From: Oscillospiraceae bacterium
Lineage (GTDB): Bacteria; Bacillota; Clostridia; Oscillospirales; Ruminococcaceae
Reading direction: 5' to 3'
NCBI GenBank assembly: GCA_017541275.1
Contig: JAFXZM010000029.1
Span: 1 to 41,377, forward strand
DNA length: 41,377 nucleotides
A model generated the notes under the pieces. It had not been told where the DNA came from, did not search any database, and saw only the letters and a program-made list of their open reading frames with translations. Both the position numbers and the translations under genes were made by a program. Positions 40,365 to 41,377 of this stretch are shown one piece after another (position 1 is the first letter of the stretch; each line of letters starts with the position of its first letter).

Positions 40365-40844
40365 ATGCATATCAGAGCATACATACCGGACGATCTGCCG
40401 GAAATGTGCCGGATCTGGAATGAGGTTGTGGAGGCGGGCGATGCCTTTCCGCAGGAGGAATGCCTGACGGCCGAATCGGGCGCAGCATTCTTCGCAGCGC
40501 AGACCTATACGGCAGTTGCGGAGGAAGACGGACGCATTTACGGGCTTTACATTCTGCACCCGAACAATGTCGGGCGCTGCGGGCATATCTGCAATGCCAG
40601 CTATGCGGTCAGCAGTGAAAGCCGCGGAAAGCATATTGGGGAGCAGCTTGTGCTGGACTGTCTGGCACAGGGAAAGGCGCACGGCTTCCGTGTGCTGCAA
40701 GTCAATGCCGTTGTCGAGAGCAATATCCATGCGCGGCATCTGTATGAGCGCCTTGGCTTTGAACAGCTCGGAACGATCAAAGGCGGCTTCCGGATGAAGA
40801 ACGGCGAATATGTCAATATCTGCCCGTATTACAAAACGCTGTAA
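40365..40844 (+). CDS. GNAT-family acetyltransferase (phosphinothricin-acetyltransferase-like)
   Basis: A 159-residue protein: MHIRAYIPDDLPEMCRIWNE at the N-terminus, ASYAVSSESRGKHIGEQLV (acetyl-CoA binding R/G-x-x-x-G), VLQVNAVVESNIHARHLYERLGF and a final GFRMKNGEYVNICPYYKTL. This pattern is common among small GNAT enzymes that acetylate small amines or antibiotics-like molecules; substrate unknown. A short terminator-like hairpin overlaps its stop codon. Confidence 0.87.
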   Translation: MHIRAYIPDDLPEMCRIWNEVVEAGDAFPQEECLTAESGAAFFAAQTYTAVAEEDGRIYGLYILHPNNVGRCGHICNASYAVSSESRGKHIGEQLVLDCLAQGKAHGFRVLQVNAVVESNIHARHLYERLGFEQLGTIKGGFRMKNGEYVNICPYYKTL

Positions 40845-40860
40845 CGGGCAGTTGATTTTT
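40821..40860 (+). terminator. Weak terminator overlapping the end of the GNAT gene
   Basis: Stem TGCCCGT (40821-40827) / ACGGGCA (40844-40850), loop of 16 nt, then GTTGATTTTT. The left arm lies in the last codons of the acetyltransferase gene. Confidence 0.55.
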
Positions 40861-40880
40861 CCGCATACCGCAGATGCGGA
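40860..40880 (+). promoter_or_regulatory. Hairpin just before the miaA ribosome binding site
   Basis: Perfect 7-bp stem TCCGCAT (40860-40866) / ATGCGGA (40874-40880) with a 7-nt loop, ending one base before the miaA ribosome binding site (GGGGGAGG, 40881-40888). Same layout as the hairpin before smc. Confidence 0.45.
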
Positions 40881-40894
40881 GGGGGAGGTGCAGC

Positions 40895-41377
40895 ATGTCA
40901 GAGAAACCGCCTGTGATTGCGGTCGTCGGAGCAACCGCTTCGGGCAAGACCGCACTGGGTATTGAGATTGCACAGCATTATAACGGCGAGGTGATCTCGG
41001 CGGATTCCATGCAGCTCTACAAGGGGCTGGATATTGCGACCGCCAAGCCGACGCCGGAGGAGATGCAGGGCATCCCGCACCACCTCATCAGCGTGCTGGA
41101 GCCTGCACACGCCTGCTCCGTCGCGCAGTATACGGACATGGCGCGGGAGAAGATTGCGCAGGTGCAGAGCAGGGGAAAGCTGCCGGTCATTGTCGGCGGA
41201 ACGGGTCTGTATCTGGATTCCCTGCTGGATAACATTCAGTTTCCGGATATTCCGGCGGATGCGGCACTGCGGGAGCGGCTTCAGAAGGAAGCAGAGATAC
41301 GCGGCAATGCTGCCATGCGGGAGCGGCTGCGCGGCTGTGACCCCGAATCGGCGGAGCGCCTGCATGAGAATAATCTG
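40895..41377 (+). CDS. miaA: tRNA dimethylallyltransferase MiaA (5' part; runs off the window)
   Basis: The first 161 codons of MiaA. The P-loop reads GATASGKT after PVIAVV, then SADSMQLYKGLDIATAKPT, PHHLISVLEP and VIVGGTGLYLDSLL, all typical. MiaA transfers the dimethylallyl group to A37 of tRNAs, making the substrate of MiaB, whose gene is 10 kb upstream. The gene continues beyond base 41377. ATG at 40895 follows GGGGGAGG with a 6-nt gap. Confidence 0.97.
   Translation, partial: MSEKPPVIAVVGATASGKTALGIEIAQHYNGEVISADSMQLYKGLDIATAKPTPEEMQGIPHHLISVLEPAHACSVAQYTDMAREKIAQVQSRGKLPVIVGGTGLYLDSLLDNIQFPDIPADAALRERLQKEAEIRGNAAMRERLRGCDPESAERLHENNL

Overview
The window (about 41.4 kb, GC-rich, dense, mostly on the + strand) looks like a chromosomal segment of a low-oxygen Clostridia-type Firmicute, most likely a Ruminococcus-like Oscillospiraceae. 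The grounds are gene order of the Gram-positive type (rpmI-rplT; dprA-topA-trmFO; plsX-rnc-smc-ftsY; yhbY-nadD-yqeK-LCP; miaB-YlbF-mutS-mutL-miaA), a ferredoxin-dependent 2-oxoacid oxidoreductase, and three small secreted dockerin-like proteins. No rRNA, tRNA, CRISPR array, transposase or integrase was seen.

Layout. 1-600: end of rpmI, then rplT and a strong terminator. 623-7979: a run of housekeeping genes (SpoU-type rRNA methylase, dprA, topA, trmFO, plsX, rnc). 8003-10293: two exported proteins inserted between rnc and smc. 10348-13905: smc. 14005-18767: ftsY (with an unusual acidic C-terminal tail), rdgB, yhbY, nadD, yqeK and an LCP-family cell-wall protein, closed by a terminator. 18862-21179: a consensus promoter and a three-part regulator (sugar-binding-protein-like domain, degenerate GGDEF, AraC DNA-binding domain). 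21287-23907: consensus promoter, glmU, a membrane protein, a PNPOx-like flavoprotein.

23914-25259 is the most unusual part: an AT-richer 1.1-kb island holding a minus-strand XRE repressor, a divergent consensus promoter studded with three 18-bp operators, a zinc-ribbon gene with a frameshift at a run of eight T, and a tiny cysteine-rich protein. It is bounded by two inverted copies of a three-hairpin element whose stems differ by compensatory changes. 25258-27865 (minus): four-gene 2-oxoacid:ferredoxin oxidoreductase operon. 28221-29605 (minus): three tandem dockerin-like genes with near-identical 5' halves and divergent 3' halves. The promoters on either side of this cluster (for the oxidoreductase operon and for miaB) are near copies of each other in opposite orientation.

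30047-41377: miaB, an unknown cytosolic protein, a YlbF/RicF-like protein, mutS, a YhfC-like membrane protease, a small membrane protein, mutL, then an acetyltransferase/peptidase cluster and the first 161 codons of miaA, which runs off the window. The mismatch-repair pair thus sits between two genes (miaB, miaA) that act on the same tRNA base, A37, an order also known from Bacillus.

All calls rest on reading the sequence and on recognised family motifs; no database search was run.
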